Below are positions 34,107 through 43,379 of a DNA stretch of 64,000 bases, piece by piece. The notes beneath the pieces were generated by a model. It saw only the letters and a list, made by a program, of their open reading frames with translations. It ran no database searches and had not been told where the DNA came from. Source of the stretch: Nonomuraea guangzhouensis (GTDB lineage Bacteria > Actinomycetota > Actinomycetes > Streptosporangiales > Streptosporangiaceae). A program made the position numbers and the translations under genes. Every line of letters starts with the position of its first letter. Positions within the stretch are counted from its first letter, which is position 1. The stretch lies in assembly GCF_019396345.1 (NCBI RefSeq), contig NZ_JAHKRM010000034.1:91961-155960 (forward strand), given 5' to 3'.

Positions 34107-35300
34107 ATGACGACCTCGATCCAGGACGCCGCCCATCCCTTCACCCCCCGCGCCCTCACCGCGCTCCTTTCCCCCGCCACCCGCCTGCTCGGCCTCGGCG
34201 AGCCCACCCACGGCGTCGAAGCCTTCCCCGAACTGCGCAACGAGCTCTTCCGCCACCTCGTCGAACACGAGGGCTACCGCTCGATCACCCTGGAGAGCCA
34301 CTGCCTGGCGGCCCTGACCGCCGACGCGTACGTCACCGACGGCATCGGGACCCTCGAGGACGCGATGGGCAACGGCTTCAGCCACGGTCTCGGCGCCTCA
34401 CCCGCCAACCGCGAGCTCCTGCGCTGGATGCGGGCCCACAACGAGCAGCGTCCCCCGTACGAGCGGCTCCGCTTCTACGGCTTCGACGGTCCCCTGGAGA
34501 TCACCGGCCCCGGCAGCCCGCGCCCGGCCCTGACCGCACTGCACGACTACCTCGCCGCCCACCTCGACCTGCCCTGGAACCGCGAGACCCTCGACGAACT
34601 GCTCGGCCCCGACGAGCGCTGGACCAACCCGGCCGCCACGACGGACCCCACCCAGTCCGTCGGCCGTACCCCTGAGGCCAACGAACTGCGCCTGATCGCC
34701 GACGACGTGCGCGCACTGCTCACCGCGCACGCCCCCCACCTGACGGCCGCCACTTCCCCCGACGACTGGTGGCGCGCCGACCTGCACGCCCGTTCCGCCG
34801 CTGGGCTCCTGCGCTACCACGCCGGCATGGCCGACACCACGCCCACCCGCGTCGGCACGCTCATGTGCCTGCGCGATGCGATGATGGCCGACAACCTCGA
34901 CGCCATCGTCCGCCGCGAAGCCCGTCGCGGCCCGACCCTCGCCTTCGCCCACAACCGCCACCTGCAGAAAGACAAGAGCCGCTGGCTGCTGCCGGATGGC
35001 TGGGGCCCCCTGGCGGGCCGGACGCTGGAGTGGTGGAGCGCCGGCGCCATCATCGGCACCCACCTCGGCGACCAGTACGCCTTCGCCGCCACCACCTTCG
35101 GCACCCGCGGCTCCGACATCCCCCATCCCGACACCCTCGAAGGGCTCCTGTCGACCCTCCCCGCCGCCCGCGCCGTACTCGATCCCAGCTGCCTCGACCG
35201 GAAGCTGACGCCTCGCGTCCCGGCCGACCACACCTACTTCGCCCTCGACCCGGCCACCACCGACCAGATCGACGCCATCGTCTTTTTCAAGGAAATCTGA
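34107..35300 (+). CDS. Erythromycin esterase-like protein
   Basis: This 397-residue protein belongs to the EreA/EreB/succinoglycan-biosynthesis-like superfamily. The core motif LLGLGEPTHGVEAFPELRNE (residues 28-47) carries the catalytic Glu and His. SITLESH supplies the next conserved Glu, and FAHNRHLQK holds another His. Ere enzymes open macrolide lactones, but many members have other substrates, so resistance is only a possibility. No usable ribosome site fits between the operator and the ATG, so the mRNA is probably leaderless. The divergent double-MerR gene is the likely regulator. Confidence 0.8.
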   Translation: MTTSIQDAAHPFTPRALTALLSPATRLLGLGEPTHGVEAFPELRNELFRHLVEHEGYRSITLESHCLAALTADAYVTDGIGTLEDAMGNGFSHGLGASPANRELLRWMRAHNEQRPPYERLRFYGFDGPLEITGPGSPRPALTALHDYLAAHLDLPWNRETLDELLGPDERWTNPAATTDPTQSVGRTPEANELRLIADDVRALLTAHAPHLTAATSPDDWWRADLHARSAAGLLRYHAGMADTTPTRVGTLMCLRDAMMADNLDAIVRREARRGPTLAFAHNRHLQKDKSRWLLPDGWGPLAGRTLEWWSAGAIIGTHLGDQYAFAATTFGTRGSDIPHPDTLEGLLSTLPAARAVLDPSCLDRKLTPRVPADHTYFALDPATTDQIDAIVFFKEI

Positions 35301-35600
35301 GTGGCGACGTAGACAACGGGGGCCACGCGCCGATGATCCAGGCCGGGGCTCTTGCCCGCGAGGGCGGGTCTCCAGGGTTGCGCGTCGTGGCCCTGCGTGG
35401 GCGGGTCTCCAGGGTCGCGCGTCGTGGCCCTGCGCGGAGCATGACGAAGACGACCTCGCCGCGTAGCCAACCGGGCGCTTTGCCTGGCATCTCGTGCGGG
35501 TGGCGATCATCTTGCTGGGACAAAACTGGTCATGTGCGACACTCAGGATGGCGGCCCTCCCGAGCCGCCCCGGACGCCGCCGTGGGTGGGAGGCATCAGG
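35301..35600. other. Intergenic region with a tandem repeat, 300 bases
   Basis: No gene is supported. It holds a 37-base tandem duplication (35362-35435) and must contain the promoter of the lanthipeptide-type dehydratase. An in-frame ATG at 35532 would extend that protein by 23 residues but has a poor ribosome site. Confidence 0.4.
35362..35435. repeat. 37-bp direct tandem repeat, two copies
   Basis: The unit begins GGGCGGGTCTCCAGGGT and ends CGTCGTGGCCCTGCG. Copies are at 35362-35398 and 35399-35435, differing at two bases. It does not fit a coding frame. It may be part of a dispersed genomic repeat, which one window cannot show. Confidence 0.7.
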
Positions 35601-38600
35601 GTGAATGCGCAGCGTTCGCAGCCGTACCGGCACCTGGACGCGGCACTGATCCGCGCCACCGCGCACACGATCGAACCGGATCTCCCGCCGTGGCCCGAAC
35701 CGCCCGCCGAGCCCGGCGCCAACCCGGGCGGCGAGACCGACGCCGACCCGGACAGTGGCTCCGGCGCCGAACCGGCCGCCGAGTCGGGCGCCGAACCCGA
35801 CAGTGCGGCCGGTGCAGAACCGGACGGCGAGGTCGGCGCCGGACCGGACGGCGAGGTCGGCGCCGAACGATGGCGCGAGTGGCTCGTCCAGGTCTGGGCA
35901 CGAGATTCCGTGGCGGCGGCCGTCTCCATGGCAAGTCCGGTCCTGGCGGCCCAGATCGAGGCGGTGTGCGCGGGCCGCCGCCCCCGCGCCGCCCGCCTCC
36001 GGCGCATGGCGCTGTCACTGGCCCGGTATCTGGTACGGATGCGCGGCCGTGCCACACCTTTCGGAACATTCGCCGGCGTGGCCCCACTCCGCTTCGACAC
36101 AACACCAACGGGCTGGACCGACGTCCCACCCTCTGGCGCGGCGTCGGCGGGCCGGCCCGGGGCGCTGTGCACGAGGACGACGGCGGACGGCGTGTGGCTG
36201 GCCGCGGTGATCGCCCGGCTGGAATCGGCTCCGGAGCTGCGGCGTCGTCTCCCCGTCGTGGTGAACGATCTCGCGTTCGTACGCGGGGAACGGCTGGTGG
36301 TGCCCTGGCAGCCGCACGCCGGCGACCCGGCCCGCAGCGAGCTGTCGGAGGTGTCGGTCCGGCACGGCCCGGCCGTCCGGACGGTCATGGACCTGGCCCG
36401 GGCGCCCGTTCAGATCGGCGACCTGATCGACGGGCTGGCGGCCACGTTCCCCGGCGCCAGGGTCCCGGCGATCGAGGCGATGGTCGCGGAGCTGGTCACG
36501 TGCGGGGTGCTGATCACCACTCTGCGTCCCCCCTCGACCAGCGTCGACGGGCTCGCGTACGTACTGGACCAGCTGCGAGCCGTGGCAGCGGACGCGCTCG
36601 GCGAGGTCACCCCACTGGTCCAGGAGCTGTACGCGATCCACGAGGAGCTGCGAGCAACGGACCAGGCGACCGGCGAGGCCGCCCGGCGGGCCAGGCGAGC
36701 GGTCGCCGGTCGGATGCGGGCCGCGCTGCCGGTCGAGGTCGTCCAGCCGCTCAAGGTGGACCTGCGGCTGGACGGCACCGTGGTACTGCCGCCAGAGGTG
36801 GCGGCCGAGGCGGAGGCCGCCGCCGGGGCGCTCCTGCGGCTGACGCCGCACCCGGCGGGGCACCCGGCTTGGCGGGAGTACCACGTCAGGTTCCTGGAGC
36901 GGTACGGAGCCGGCGCCGTCGTCCCGATCGAGCAGCTCGTCGACGACACGGCGGGGCTGGGCTTCCCCGCACACTACGGGGAACCACGGCAGCCGGCCGA
37001 GCCCCTGTCCCGCAGGGACCGGCGGCTACTGGCGCTGGCGCAGCAGGCGGCCCTGGACGGCGCGCGGGAGATCGTACTGGACGACGCCGCCATCGAGCGC
37101 CTGGCCGCGGACAGTACGAACGACGCCGCGATCGAGGACCTGGCGGTGGACGGTAGGGACCGTGCTCCGATCGAGCGCCAGGCCACGGACGGTAGGGGCC
37201 GCGCGCGACCGCTCCCGTACATGGAACTGGTGGCCGAGGTCTGCGCACCCACCGTCGACGCGCTGGCCGCCGACGCCTTCACCCTGACGGTGCTGGCCGT
37301 CGACGGCACGGCGGCCTGCCTGAGCGGTCGGTTCGTCGATCTGCTGCCGGACGGTGACCGGCGGCGGATGGCCGGTCTGTACGATCGGCTGCCGGTTTCG
37401 GTGGAGGGTGCCGTGCCGGCGCAGTTGTCGTTCCCGGCCCGGAACGCGCGTACCCAGGAGGTCGCCCGCACCCCGCTCCTGCTGCCGGAGCTGATCACTC
37501 TGGCCGAGCACCGGACCGGCTCACCCGGGCGGATCCCCTGGCGGGATCTGGCGGTCACCGCGGACAACGACCGGATGTACCTGCTGTCGCGGTCTCGGCG
37601 GCAGGTGGTGGAGCCGGTGCTGACCAGCGCGGTCGCCCGGCGGGCCATGCCGCCGATCGCGCGCCTGCTGTTCGAGATCCCGCGTGCTCGGGGTGCTGTG
37701 GTGTCGCCGTTCTCCTGGGGCGCGGCGGCGGGTCTGCCGTTCCTGCCGCGGGTCCGCTACGGCCGTAGCGTGCTCGCTCCCGCGCGGTGGCTCATCCCCG
37801 CCGACGCCCTGCCCGGGCCGGACACCGCGTGGCCGGATTGGGTGCGGGCCATGACAGACCTGCGTGTCCGCCTGGGGCTGCCCGCCACTGTGTCCGTGGG
37901 TACGGAGGATCGCCGCCTGCGGCTGGATCTGGACGAGCCCATGAGCCTGGCGCTGCTCCGCGCCCACCTGGACGGCGCCGGTGAGGCCGCCGTCGTGTCG
38001 GAGGCGGCGGGACCCGCCGACCACGGCTGGTTCGGCCGCCGCGCGCACGAGATCGTCATCTCGCTGGCCGCCACCACGCCGTCCGCCCGCGCACCCGCCG
38101 CCGTGACCAGGCCGGGGCCGCTGTCGCTGGTCGGGCGCGAGGACGGGATCCTGCCGGGAGCGGGGGTCCTGTTCGCCAAGCTGTACGGGCATCCCGGCGT
38201 GGTCGACACGATCCTCACCAAGCACCTGTCCGACCTGCTGGAGACGTGGGACGAGCCGCCGATGTGGTGGTTCGTGCGTTACCGCGACCCTCGCCCGCAT
38301 CTACGGCTGCGCCTGCACCTCGCCGGCGATCATGACTACGGTCCGGCCTCCGCCCGCGTCGGGGCGTGGGTCGCCGATCTTCGCGGCCGGGGTCTCGTCG
38401 GGGACCTGGTCCTGGACACGTACCACCCGGAGACCGCCCGGTACGGCTCGGGACAGGTGCTGGCCGCCGCGGAGGCCGCCTTCGCGGCCGACTCCGCCGC
38501 CGTGGTCGCCCAGCTCGCGGCCCTGTCCGCGGCTCGTCAGGTACACCCGCACGCGCTCACCGCCGCGAGCCTGCTCGATCTCACGGCCGCCATGGCGAAA

Positions 38601-39050
38601 GACCAGGCAGCGGGGGTGCGCTGGCAGATCGAGCACCCCCCGCGCGGGCCCGTTCCCGCGAGCGACCGCGCGGTCGTTCGCCAGGCGGTCGGCTTGGCGG
38701 GCCTGAGCGAGGACCGGGCGGCGTTACGGGCCATCCCGGGCGGCTCGCGGATCGTCGCCGCATGGCAGGACCGGCGGCGAGCCGTGGCCGCCTATATGGA
38801 CCGGCTCGCCGCCGACGCCCCACAGCTGAGCGAATTGGCGGTGATGGAGTCCTTCATGCACATGCACCACTTACGGGCGCTCGGAATCGACCGCGAGGCT
38901 GAACGCGGATGCCGCAAGCTGGCCCGCGCCGTCGCGCTGGCCTTCACCGCTCGTCACGACGCCGCTCGTCACGACGCCGCTCGTCACGACGCCGCACTGG
39001 GCGAAGGCGCCGCACCGGGCGACGGCGCCGCACCGGGCGACAACGCTTGA
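35601..39050 (+). CDS. Full-length LanB-type lanthipeptide dehydratase
   Basis: This 1149-residue cytosolic enzyme dehydrates Ser/Thr of a precursor peptide through glutamyl-tRNA-dependent glutamylation and elimination. The N-terminal glutamylation domain holds RATPFGTFAGVAPLRF and the DLAFVRGERLVVPW stretch. The C-terminal elimination (SpaB_C) domain, residues about 845-1110, has LFAKLYGHPGVVDTIL, WWFVRYRDPRPHLRLRLHL and VLDTYHPETARYG. An acidic Ala/Glu/Pro-rich insert near residues 36-95 and a tail of three ARHDA repeats are low-complexity. GTG 35601 is chosen because GGGAGG lies at ideal spacing and it leads into the conserved YRHLDAALIRA. TTA codons occur at 38724 and 38871. No LanC gene is nearby. 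Confidence 0.88.
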   Translation: MNAQRSQPYRHLDAALIRATAHTIEPDLPPWPEPPAEPGANPGGETDADPDSGSGAEPAAESGAEPDSAAGAEPDGEVGAGPDGEVGAERWREWLVQVWARDSVAAAVSMASPVLAAQIEAVCAGRRPRAARLRRMALSLARYLVRMRGRATPFGTFAGVAPLRFDTTPTGWTDVPPSGAASAGRPGALCTRTTADGVWLAAVIARLESAPELRRRLPVVVNDLAFVRGERLVVPWQPHAGDPARSELSEVSVRHGPAVRTVMDLARAPVQIGDLIDGLAATFPGARVPAIEAMVAELVTCGVLITTLRPPSTSVDGLAYVLDQLRAVAADALGEVTPLVQELYAIHEELRATDQATGEAARRARRAVAGRMRAALPVEVVQPLKVDLRLDGTVVLPPEVAAEAEAAAGALLRLTPHPAGHPAWREYHVRFLERYGAGAVVPIEQLVDDTAGLGFPAHYGEPRQPAEPLSRRDRRLLALAQQAALDGAREIVLDDAAIERLAADSTNDAAIEDLAVDGRDRAPIERQATDGRGRARPLPYMELVAEVCAPTVDALAADAFTLTVLAVDGTAACLSGRFVDLLPDGDRRRMAGLYDRLPVSVEGAVPAQLSFPARNARTQEVARTPLLLPELITLAEHRTGSPGRIPWRDLAVTADNDRMYLLSRSRRQVVEPVLTSAVARRAMPPIARLLFEIPRARGAVVSPFSWGAAAGLPFLPRVRYGRSVLAPARWLIPADALPGPDTAWPDWVRAMTDLRVRLGLPATVSVGTEDRRLRLDLDEPMSLALLRAHLDGAGEAAVVSEAAGPADHGWFGRRAHEIVISLAATTPSARAPAAVTRPGPLSLVGREDGILPGAGVLFAKLYGHPGVVDTILTKHLSDLLETWDEPPMWWFVRYRDPRPHLRLRLHLAGDHDYGPASARVGAWVADLRGRGLVGDLVLDTYHPETARYGSGQVLAAAEAAFAADSAAVVAQLAALSAARQVHPHALTAASLLDLTAAMAKDQAAGVRWQIEHPPRGPVPASDRAVVRQAVGLAGLSEDRAALRAIPGGSRIVAAWQDRRRAVAAYMDRLAADAPQLSELAVMESFMHMHHLRALGIDREAERGCRKLARAVALAFTARHDAARHDAARHDAALGEGAAPGDGAAPGDNA
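38949..38993 (+). repeat. Three in-frame 15-bp repeats in the dehydratase tail
   Basis: GCTCGTCACGACGCC is repeated exactly three times (ARHDA x3), followed by an 18-base GDGAAP-type repeat. It lies after the catalytic domains, so copy-number change would be harmless to activity. Confidence 0.8.
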
Positions 39051-39089
39051 CGTGTTCTGTGTGATCGCGTGGCGCGGTGGTAGGTATGG

Positions 39090-39884
39090 GTGGTGGCGCC
39101 TTTCTTTCGGACCAACAGCCGGGAATTCGACTTTCCGCCGTTCGCCGGGCTGCCGCCGATTCGCTACGTCCTGGCCGCGGCACCGCGCTCCGGCAGCAAT
39201 ATGCTCGTCCGCGCACTCTGGCACACCAGGCGGGCCGGTTTCGCCGACGGATATCTCACCGACACCCATGTCCTCGACTACTTCGAGCGCTGGGGATTCG
39301 ACACCGCCGATCCGGCCGACCTGGTGAAAGGCTATATCGCTAAATTAATGACCTGCCGGACCAGTCCGAACGGAGTTTTCGGCATCAAGGTACACGGCGA
39401 GCACCTACAGGGACTCGAAGTCGACCTGGACGAACTCCTCATGTCGCCCCACTACATCTGGCTGCGGCGCAGGGACCGGCTCCGGCAGGCCATCTCGTAC
39501 GTCCTGGCGAGGCAGACCGGCGTCTGGATCGTGGACGGAATCTATCTGTCCACCAGCCGGGCACTTTCCGAGCCCCAGTACGACTACGCCGAGATCCGCC
39601 GCCACCTGCAACACCTCGACGGCGAGACGAGGGTGTGGCAGCAGTATTTCGACCGCCACGACCTCGTCCCGCACGTCGTCTTCTACGAGGACATGCTGGC
39701 CGACTATCCGAAAACCGTCCTCGGCTGCCTGCGACACCTGGGCGTCGACCCGCCCGATTCCCTGCCAGAACCCGGTATCAAACGCCAGTCGGGCGAGATC
39801 ACCGAACGGTGGCTGGAGATGTTCGAGCGGGACAGCGCCCGATATGGAGACGGCGCGGCGATCGTTAAGGAATCGTCGAGCTGA
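39090..39884 (+). CDS. Stf0-type sulfotransferase
   Basis: A 264-residue PAPS-dependent sulfotransferase. The phosphosulfate loop AAAPRSGSNMLVRALW (residues about 28-43) and NGVFGIKVHGEHL match the Stf0 trehalose-sulfotransferase group. LRRRDRLRQAISYVLARQTG is the usual 3'-phosphate-binding part. It starts at GTG 39090 or 39093, 39 bases after the dehydratase stop and on the same strand, so it is probably co-transcribed. It may sulfate a Tyr, Ser or Thr of the RiPP or an attached group; this is inference. It contains a TTA codon at 39345. It converges with the DUF5825-like gene and overlaps it by 20 bases. Confidence 0.8.
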   Translation: MVAPFFRTNSREFDFPPFAGLPPIRYVLAAAPRSGSNMLVRALWHTRRAGFADGYLTDTHVLDYFERWGFDTADPADLVKGYIAKLMTCRTSPNGVFGIKVHGEHLQGLEVDLDELLMSPHYIWLRRRDRLRQAISYVLARQTGVWIVDGIYLSTSRALSEPQYDYAEIRRHLQHLDGETRVWQQYFDRHDLVPHVVFYEDMLADYPKTVLGCLRHLGVDPPDSLPEPGIKRQSGEITERWLEMFERDSARYGDGAAIVKESSS

Positions 39885-40608
39885 GCGGCCAGCGCCTTAT
39901 CCGGTACGGCGTCCACCACACGAACCCGCCCACCCGATGCAGCAGGTCCGCCCGCAGGTAGCGCTCCGTCACCGCCGGCGAGAGGGCCGTCACCCGCACG
40001 CCGCGCAGCAGCGGTGCGATCGCCTCCTCGCGGTGCGGGTTGCGAATGACCAGGCGCTTGAACGAGCCCGTCCGGCGGTCGCGGATCTCGATGAAGCCGG
40101 GCCCGAGCCGATAGCCGCACTTCGCGATGTGAAAGGACTCCCGCCACGCCGCCGCGATACCGTCCCCGACCGAGCCTACGAGGCCGCCCACGGCGGACCC
40201 CACGACGCCGCCCGCGGCGGACCCCACGACGCCATCCGCGGCGGAGCCCACGACGTCGTCCTCGGTGGAGTCCGCGTACACGGCCGTCGGCGGATGGAGG
40301 TGGCTGAGCGGCCGCCAGCCCGCCGTGCCGGCCGGCATGTGGATGGTCCAGTCGACCGCAATGCCGTGGCTGGTCAGCTCACGGATGACGGTGAGCGCGG
40401 CCACCGCCGCGGCACCGTCCGCGTCCTCCAGATCGACCGTGTCCTCCAGTCGGGCGAGCTGGACGCCGTCTTCCGCCACCCGCGACACGGTCGCGACGGG
40501 ATCACCGGTGGCCTCCACTCGGCCCGCGTACATGCCCGGGACCCGCATGGCCGCCGGGTCGCGGTCCTTCCACAGCGTCAGCGGGACGCACGCCGGCGGC
40601 CCGCTCAT
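39865..40608 (-). CDS. DUF5825-like RiPP-cluster protein
   Basis: A 247-residue soluble protein of unknown function. It has RVPGMYAGRVEATGDPVATV, LTSHGIAVDWTIHMPAGTAG and CGYRLGPGFIEIRDRRTGSF, and ends TPYRIRRWPLSSTIP. I recall this as DUF5825, which accompanies B12-radical SAM RiPP maturases; the name needs checking. Residues near 118-145 are a tandem VVGSA(A/V)xG repeat. Its ATG overlaps the radical SAM stop (ATGA), so it is the last gene of the RiPP operon. It overlaps the convergent sulfotransferase by 20 bases. Confidence 0.65.
   Translation of the reverse strand: MSGPPACVPLTLWKDRDPAAMRVPGMYAGRVEATGDPVATVSRVAEDGVQLARLEDTVDLEDADGAAAVAALTVIRELTSHGIAVDWTIHMPAGTAGWRPLSHLHPPTAVYADSTEDDVVGSAADGVVGSAAGGVVGSAVGGLVGSVGDGIAAAWRESFHIAKCGYRLGPGFIEIRDRRTGSFKRLVIRNPHREEAIAPLLRGVRVTALSPAVTERYLRADLLHRVGGFVWWTPYRIRRWPLSSTIP
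40178..40261 (-). repeat. 24-bp in-frame tandem repeat, about 3.5 copies
   Basis: Units start at 40178, 40202, 40226 and 40250 with the pattern ACGACGCCGCCCGCGGCGGA and then CCCC on the plus strand. They encode VVGSAxxG repeats inside the DUF5825-like protein and look like a recent expansion. Confidence 0.8.
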
Positions 40609-42590
40609 CGGGACGTCCCCACCGAAACCGCCGCCGAGACCGGAACCGCCGCCGCCGAGGCCGGCATCGCCGCGAGCGCCGGTACGAGCGGCTCGCCACG
40701 GCTGAGATTCTCGCCGTCGAGACGCATCAGGTCCTGGTTGGCGACGGCCGGCGCGACATGGACCGCCTGGCCCGCGTCGCAGAAGATCAGGCCGAGCGTG
40801 CGCCAGCGGGCGAGCAACTCGTCGATCACGCCCTCGGTCACACCGTCGTGCCGGGCCGCGGCCTTGCGCGTGAGCCCCGCCGGGCTGTGCGGCGTGTCGA
40901 GCAGGCGGAACACCGTCACCTCCAGCGGTTCGGTGAGGTCGAGCAGGTGCCAGGAGAAGCCGGGCCGGGTGTCCACAAGGACGATGTGGTCGCCCAGATC
41001 GCAGTGGGTCAGGCGGCTGCGCGAGTAGGCGTCCTTCCAGTCGGCGACGGCCTCGCGCAGGCGGTCGAGGCAGCCCGCGTCAATGCCGCGGCGCGGTGAG
41101 TCGAAGACGTAGACGAGGTCGGCGAGCTCGGATTCGGGCAGATCGTAGATGTGCCGGTACTGCGCGGCCGGACGGAGCTCACCGAAACCCAGCTCGGGCC
41201 GGTCGAAGTACGGGCTGAAGCGCTCGACCTTCAGCCGGGTGGCGTTCGACGGCGGCATGAGGTGATGCAGGGCGGGCACCTGGTCGATCACGCTGTCGTA
41301 GTCGGCCTCGGACTCGCCCGGGAAGCCGTAGAGGTAGTTCCAGTTCAGGTTGATGCCGACGGTCTCCGAGTCGCGCAGCAGCCGGACGTTCAGGCAGCCG
41401 CTCACGCCCTTGTCCATCAGGGTGAGCACCCGGCTGCTGAGGTTCTCCACCCCTGGCTGCACGTAGTCGATCCCGGCCGCGCGCAGGGTCTCCAACTGGT
41501 CCCGGCGCAGGTTCGACTTGATCTCGTAGCCGATCCGCAGGTCGTAGCCGGATTCCTGGAGGCGCGGGGCCATCGAGGACAGGTAGGTCATGTCGAGGAT
41601 GTTGTCGGTCACCCACACGTCGAGGACCCGGTGCCGTTCGACGAGGGTGAGGATCTCGTCGACGAACCGGCCGGGGTCCTTGCTGCGGAACTGCATGAGC
41701 GAGCCGTTCAGCCCGCAGAACGTACAGTGGTGCTTCTCGCCCCACCAGCAGCCGCGCGACCCCTCCACGGTGAGCCGCGGTTCCACCCAGGTGCCCGCGA
41801 CGGACCTCGCGTGCTGCTCGAAGTAGTCACCGAAGTCGGGCGGGACCAGTGCCTCCGGCGGCAGCGGCCGGGCTTCCACCCGGTTCGTGACGGACTCGCC
41901 GTCCGGCCCGCGCCAGCACAGACCGGCGATCCCACTGACATCGCCCGCAGCCCCGGTGCCGGTGCCCGTGCCGGCCCTGGCGCGGATCGCGGTGAGCAAC
42001 TGCGGGAAGACCAGCTCGCCCTCGCCACGCACGATGAAGTCGACGTACGGGAAGTTCCGGTGCATCGCCGCGCCCTGCGGTCCTTCGCAGTTCGGCCCGC
42101 CGAACACCGTGACGGAGTCCGGCGCCCGTTTCTTGACCTCCCGCGCCGCCGCGAGGGCCGCGGCGTTCTGGGCGAAGGTGGCGGTGAACCCGACCACGTC
42201 CGGCTTCATGGCCGCGATCCGATCGGCGGTCTCCTCGATGAACAGCGGCGCGAGCTCGTGGAGTTCCGTCGCCTTGGCGAGCATCCGCTCCGGCACGCTG
42301 CCGCCGAGGAACTCGGCGTACTCCGCCACCTTCCACCGGGGCCGCTCGTTCAGCGCCGCCGAGAAGATCCACTCGCTGTGGCCGGAGAAGTAGGAGCTCA
42401 CGAAGGTGTCGTACTCCTCGAACGTGAACCCGACGTGGGCGTGCACCCAGTCGATGTAGTCGAGGTTGGCGTGTATGACATCGACCTCGTCATCGGGGAA
42501 CACGTCGAGGACCCGGCGCTTCAGCACGCCGAGCGAGAGCGACGGTGCGTCGATCGACGACCACGGCATGTCCACCAACACGATGTGCAT
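40605..42590 (-). CDS. RiPP maturation B12-radical SAM C-methyltransferase
   Basis: A 661-residue enzyme of the rSAM_ocin_1 type (RiPP maturation radical SAM protein 1). The N-terminal cobalamin-binding region, about residues 1-220, includes VVGFTATFAQNAAALAAA and VTVFGGPNCEG. The radical SAM cluster motif is CWWGEKHHCTFCGLNG, C-x7-C-x2-C near residue 280. The C-terminal 100 residues include a winged-helix-like segment (VFRLLDTPHSPAGL) that could bind the leader peptide. Family members add methyl groups to unactivated carbons of precursor residues. It overlaps the DUF5825-like start by four bases and follows the partner gene by 33. Confidence 0.85.
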   Translation of the reverse strand: MHIVLVDMPWSSIDAPSLSLGVLKRRVLDVFPDDEVDVIHANLDYIDWVHAHVGFTFEEYDTFVSSYFSGHSEWIFSAALNERPRWKVAEYAEFLGGSVPERMLAKATELHELAPLFIEETADRIAAMKPDVVGFTATFAQNAAALAAAREVKKRAPDSVTVFGGPNCEGPQGAAMHRNFPYVDFIVRGEGELVFPQLLTAIRARAGTGTGTGAAGDVSGIAGLCWRGPDGESVTNRVEARPLPPEALVPPDFGDYFEQHARSVAGTWVEPRLTVEGSRGCWWGEKHHCTFCGLNGSLMQFRSKDPGRFVDEILTLVERHRVLDVWVTDNILDMTYLSSMAPRLQESGYDLRIGYEIKSNLRRDQLETLRAAGIDYVQPGVENLSSRVLTLMDKGVSGCLNVRLLRDSETVGINLNWNYLYGFPGESEADYDSVIDQVPALHHLMPPSNATRLKVERFSPYFDRPELGFGELRPAAQYRHIYDLPESELADLVYVFDSPRRGIDAGCLDRLREAVADWKDAYSRSRLTHCDLGDHIVLVDTRPGFSWHLLDLTEPLEVTVFRLLDTPHSPAGLTRKAAARHDGVTEGVIDELLARWRTLGLIFCDAGQAVHVAPAVANQDLMRLDGENLSRGEPLVPALAAMPASAAAVPVSAAVSVGTSR

Positions 42591-42623
42591 GGGTCTTGCC
42601 CCTCATCTCCAGGTCGTACCGGG

Positions 42624-43379
42624 TCACCACAGGCCACGCCGGGACAGCGCGCGCCGCGCCGCGTCGCTCTCGGCAGTCGGGGTGGCCGCGAACGCCGCGG
42701 CCACACGCTCGGAGACCACGCCGCGGGTGACCCCGGCGGGCGTGGCGAAGTACGCGTACGGCACGGCGCCGTCGCCCGCCCCGGCCTCGTCCCAGGAAGC
42801 GAGGGCGGCCGGCGCGTACCGGCGGAGGGCGGCGTGACCGCGATCCGTCTCGACGATCCCCTCGCTCTCGATGACGAACGACAGCGGCTGCTCGCAGGCC
42901 AGCGCCGTGAACAGGGCGATCATCAGCTCGTGGTCGATGGTCTCCCGCAGGATCGCGGCGTCGGGCCGCGTCTCGCCCAAGCCGCGCAGGTACGCCGCGA
43001 ACGCCTCCTCCACCGACACCCCAGGCCCCGCGTACGGAATCAGCCGGAACCTGGCGAAACTCGGCGACAAGAGGAAGCCGTCGAGCAACTCCGCCTCACC
43101 GACGCCGGCCGCCGCGAACAGCGCCACGCTGCGCGGGAACGTGGCCGCGAGGCTGCCCCCGGTGCCGAGCCGCCAGATGTTCGAGCGGAACCGGCGCGCG
43201 GCGGCGTCGAGCTCGTCCAGGTCGATCGTCTCCAGGCACTCCAGCTCACCGGCGTCCGCGGCCACACCCGCGGCGCCTTCGGCGGCGAGCCGCTCCCGCA
43301 GCCGGCCGTCGAGCAGCAACCGCATGATCAGCTCGGCGAGCCGCTCACCGTCGAGAGACCGCACACCCGGGGTGCTCAC
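42624..43379 (-). CDS. Putative partner protein of the MNIO enzyme, unknown family
   Basis: A 251-residue protein. It begins with a helical segment GERLAELIMRLLLDGRLRER, then ETIDLDELDAAARRFRSNIW and GGSLAATFPRSVALFAAAG. MNIO enzymes usually act with a second protein that recognises the leader peptide. The position, with start GTG 43379 inside the MNIO stop (GTGA), makes this the best candidate. I do not recognise a domain by sequence. The C-terminal VPYAYFATPAGVTRGVVSER may be a winged-helix-like fold. Alternative: an independent tailoring enzyme. Confidence 0.6.
   Translation of the reverse strand: MSTPGVRSLDGERLAELIMRLLLDGRLRERLAAEGAAGVAADAGELECLETIDLDELDAAARRFRSNIWRLGTGGSLAATFPRSVALFAAAGVGEAELLDGFLLSPSFARFRLIPYAGPGVSVEEAFAAYLRGLGETRPDAAILRETIDHELMIALFTALACEQPLSFVIESEGIVETDRGHAALRRYAPAALASWDEAGAGDGAVPYAYFATPAGVTRGVVSERVAAAFAATPTAESDAARRALSRRGLW

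Noticed and set aside
35362..35435. Possible CRISPR array
   Set aside because: Only two adjacent copies with no spacer between them and no cas genes.
34769..37156. A 795-codon open frame across the esterase and dehydratase genes
   Set aside because: It is rich in Arg, Pro, Gly and Ala with no motif and overlaps two genes with clear families.
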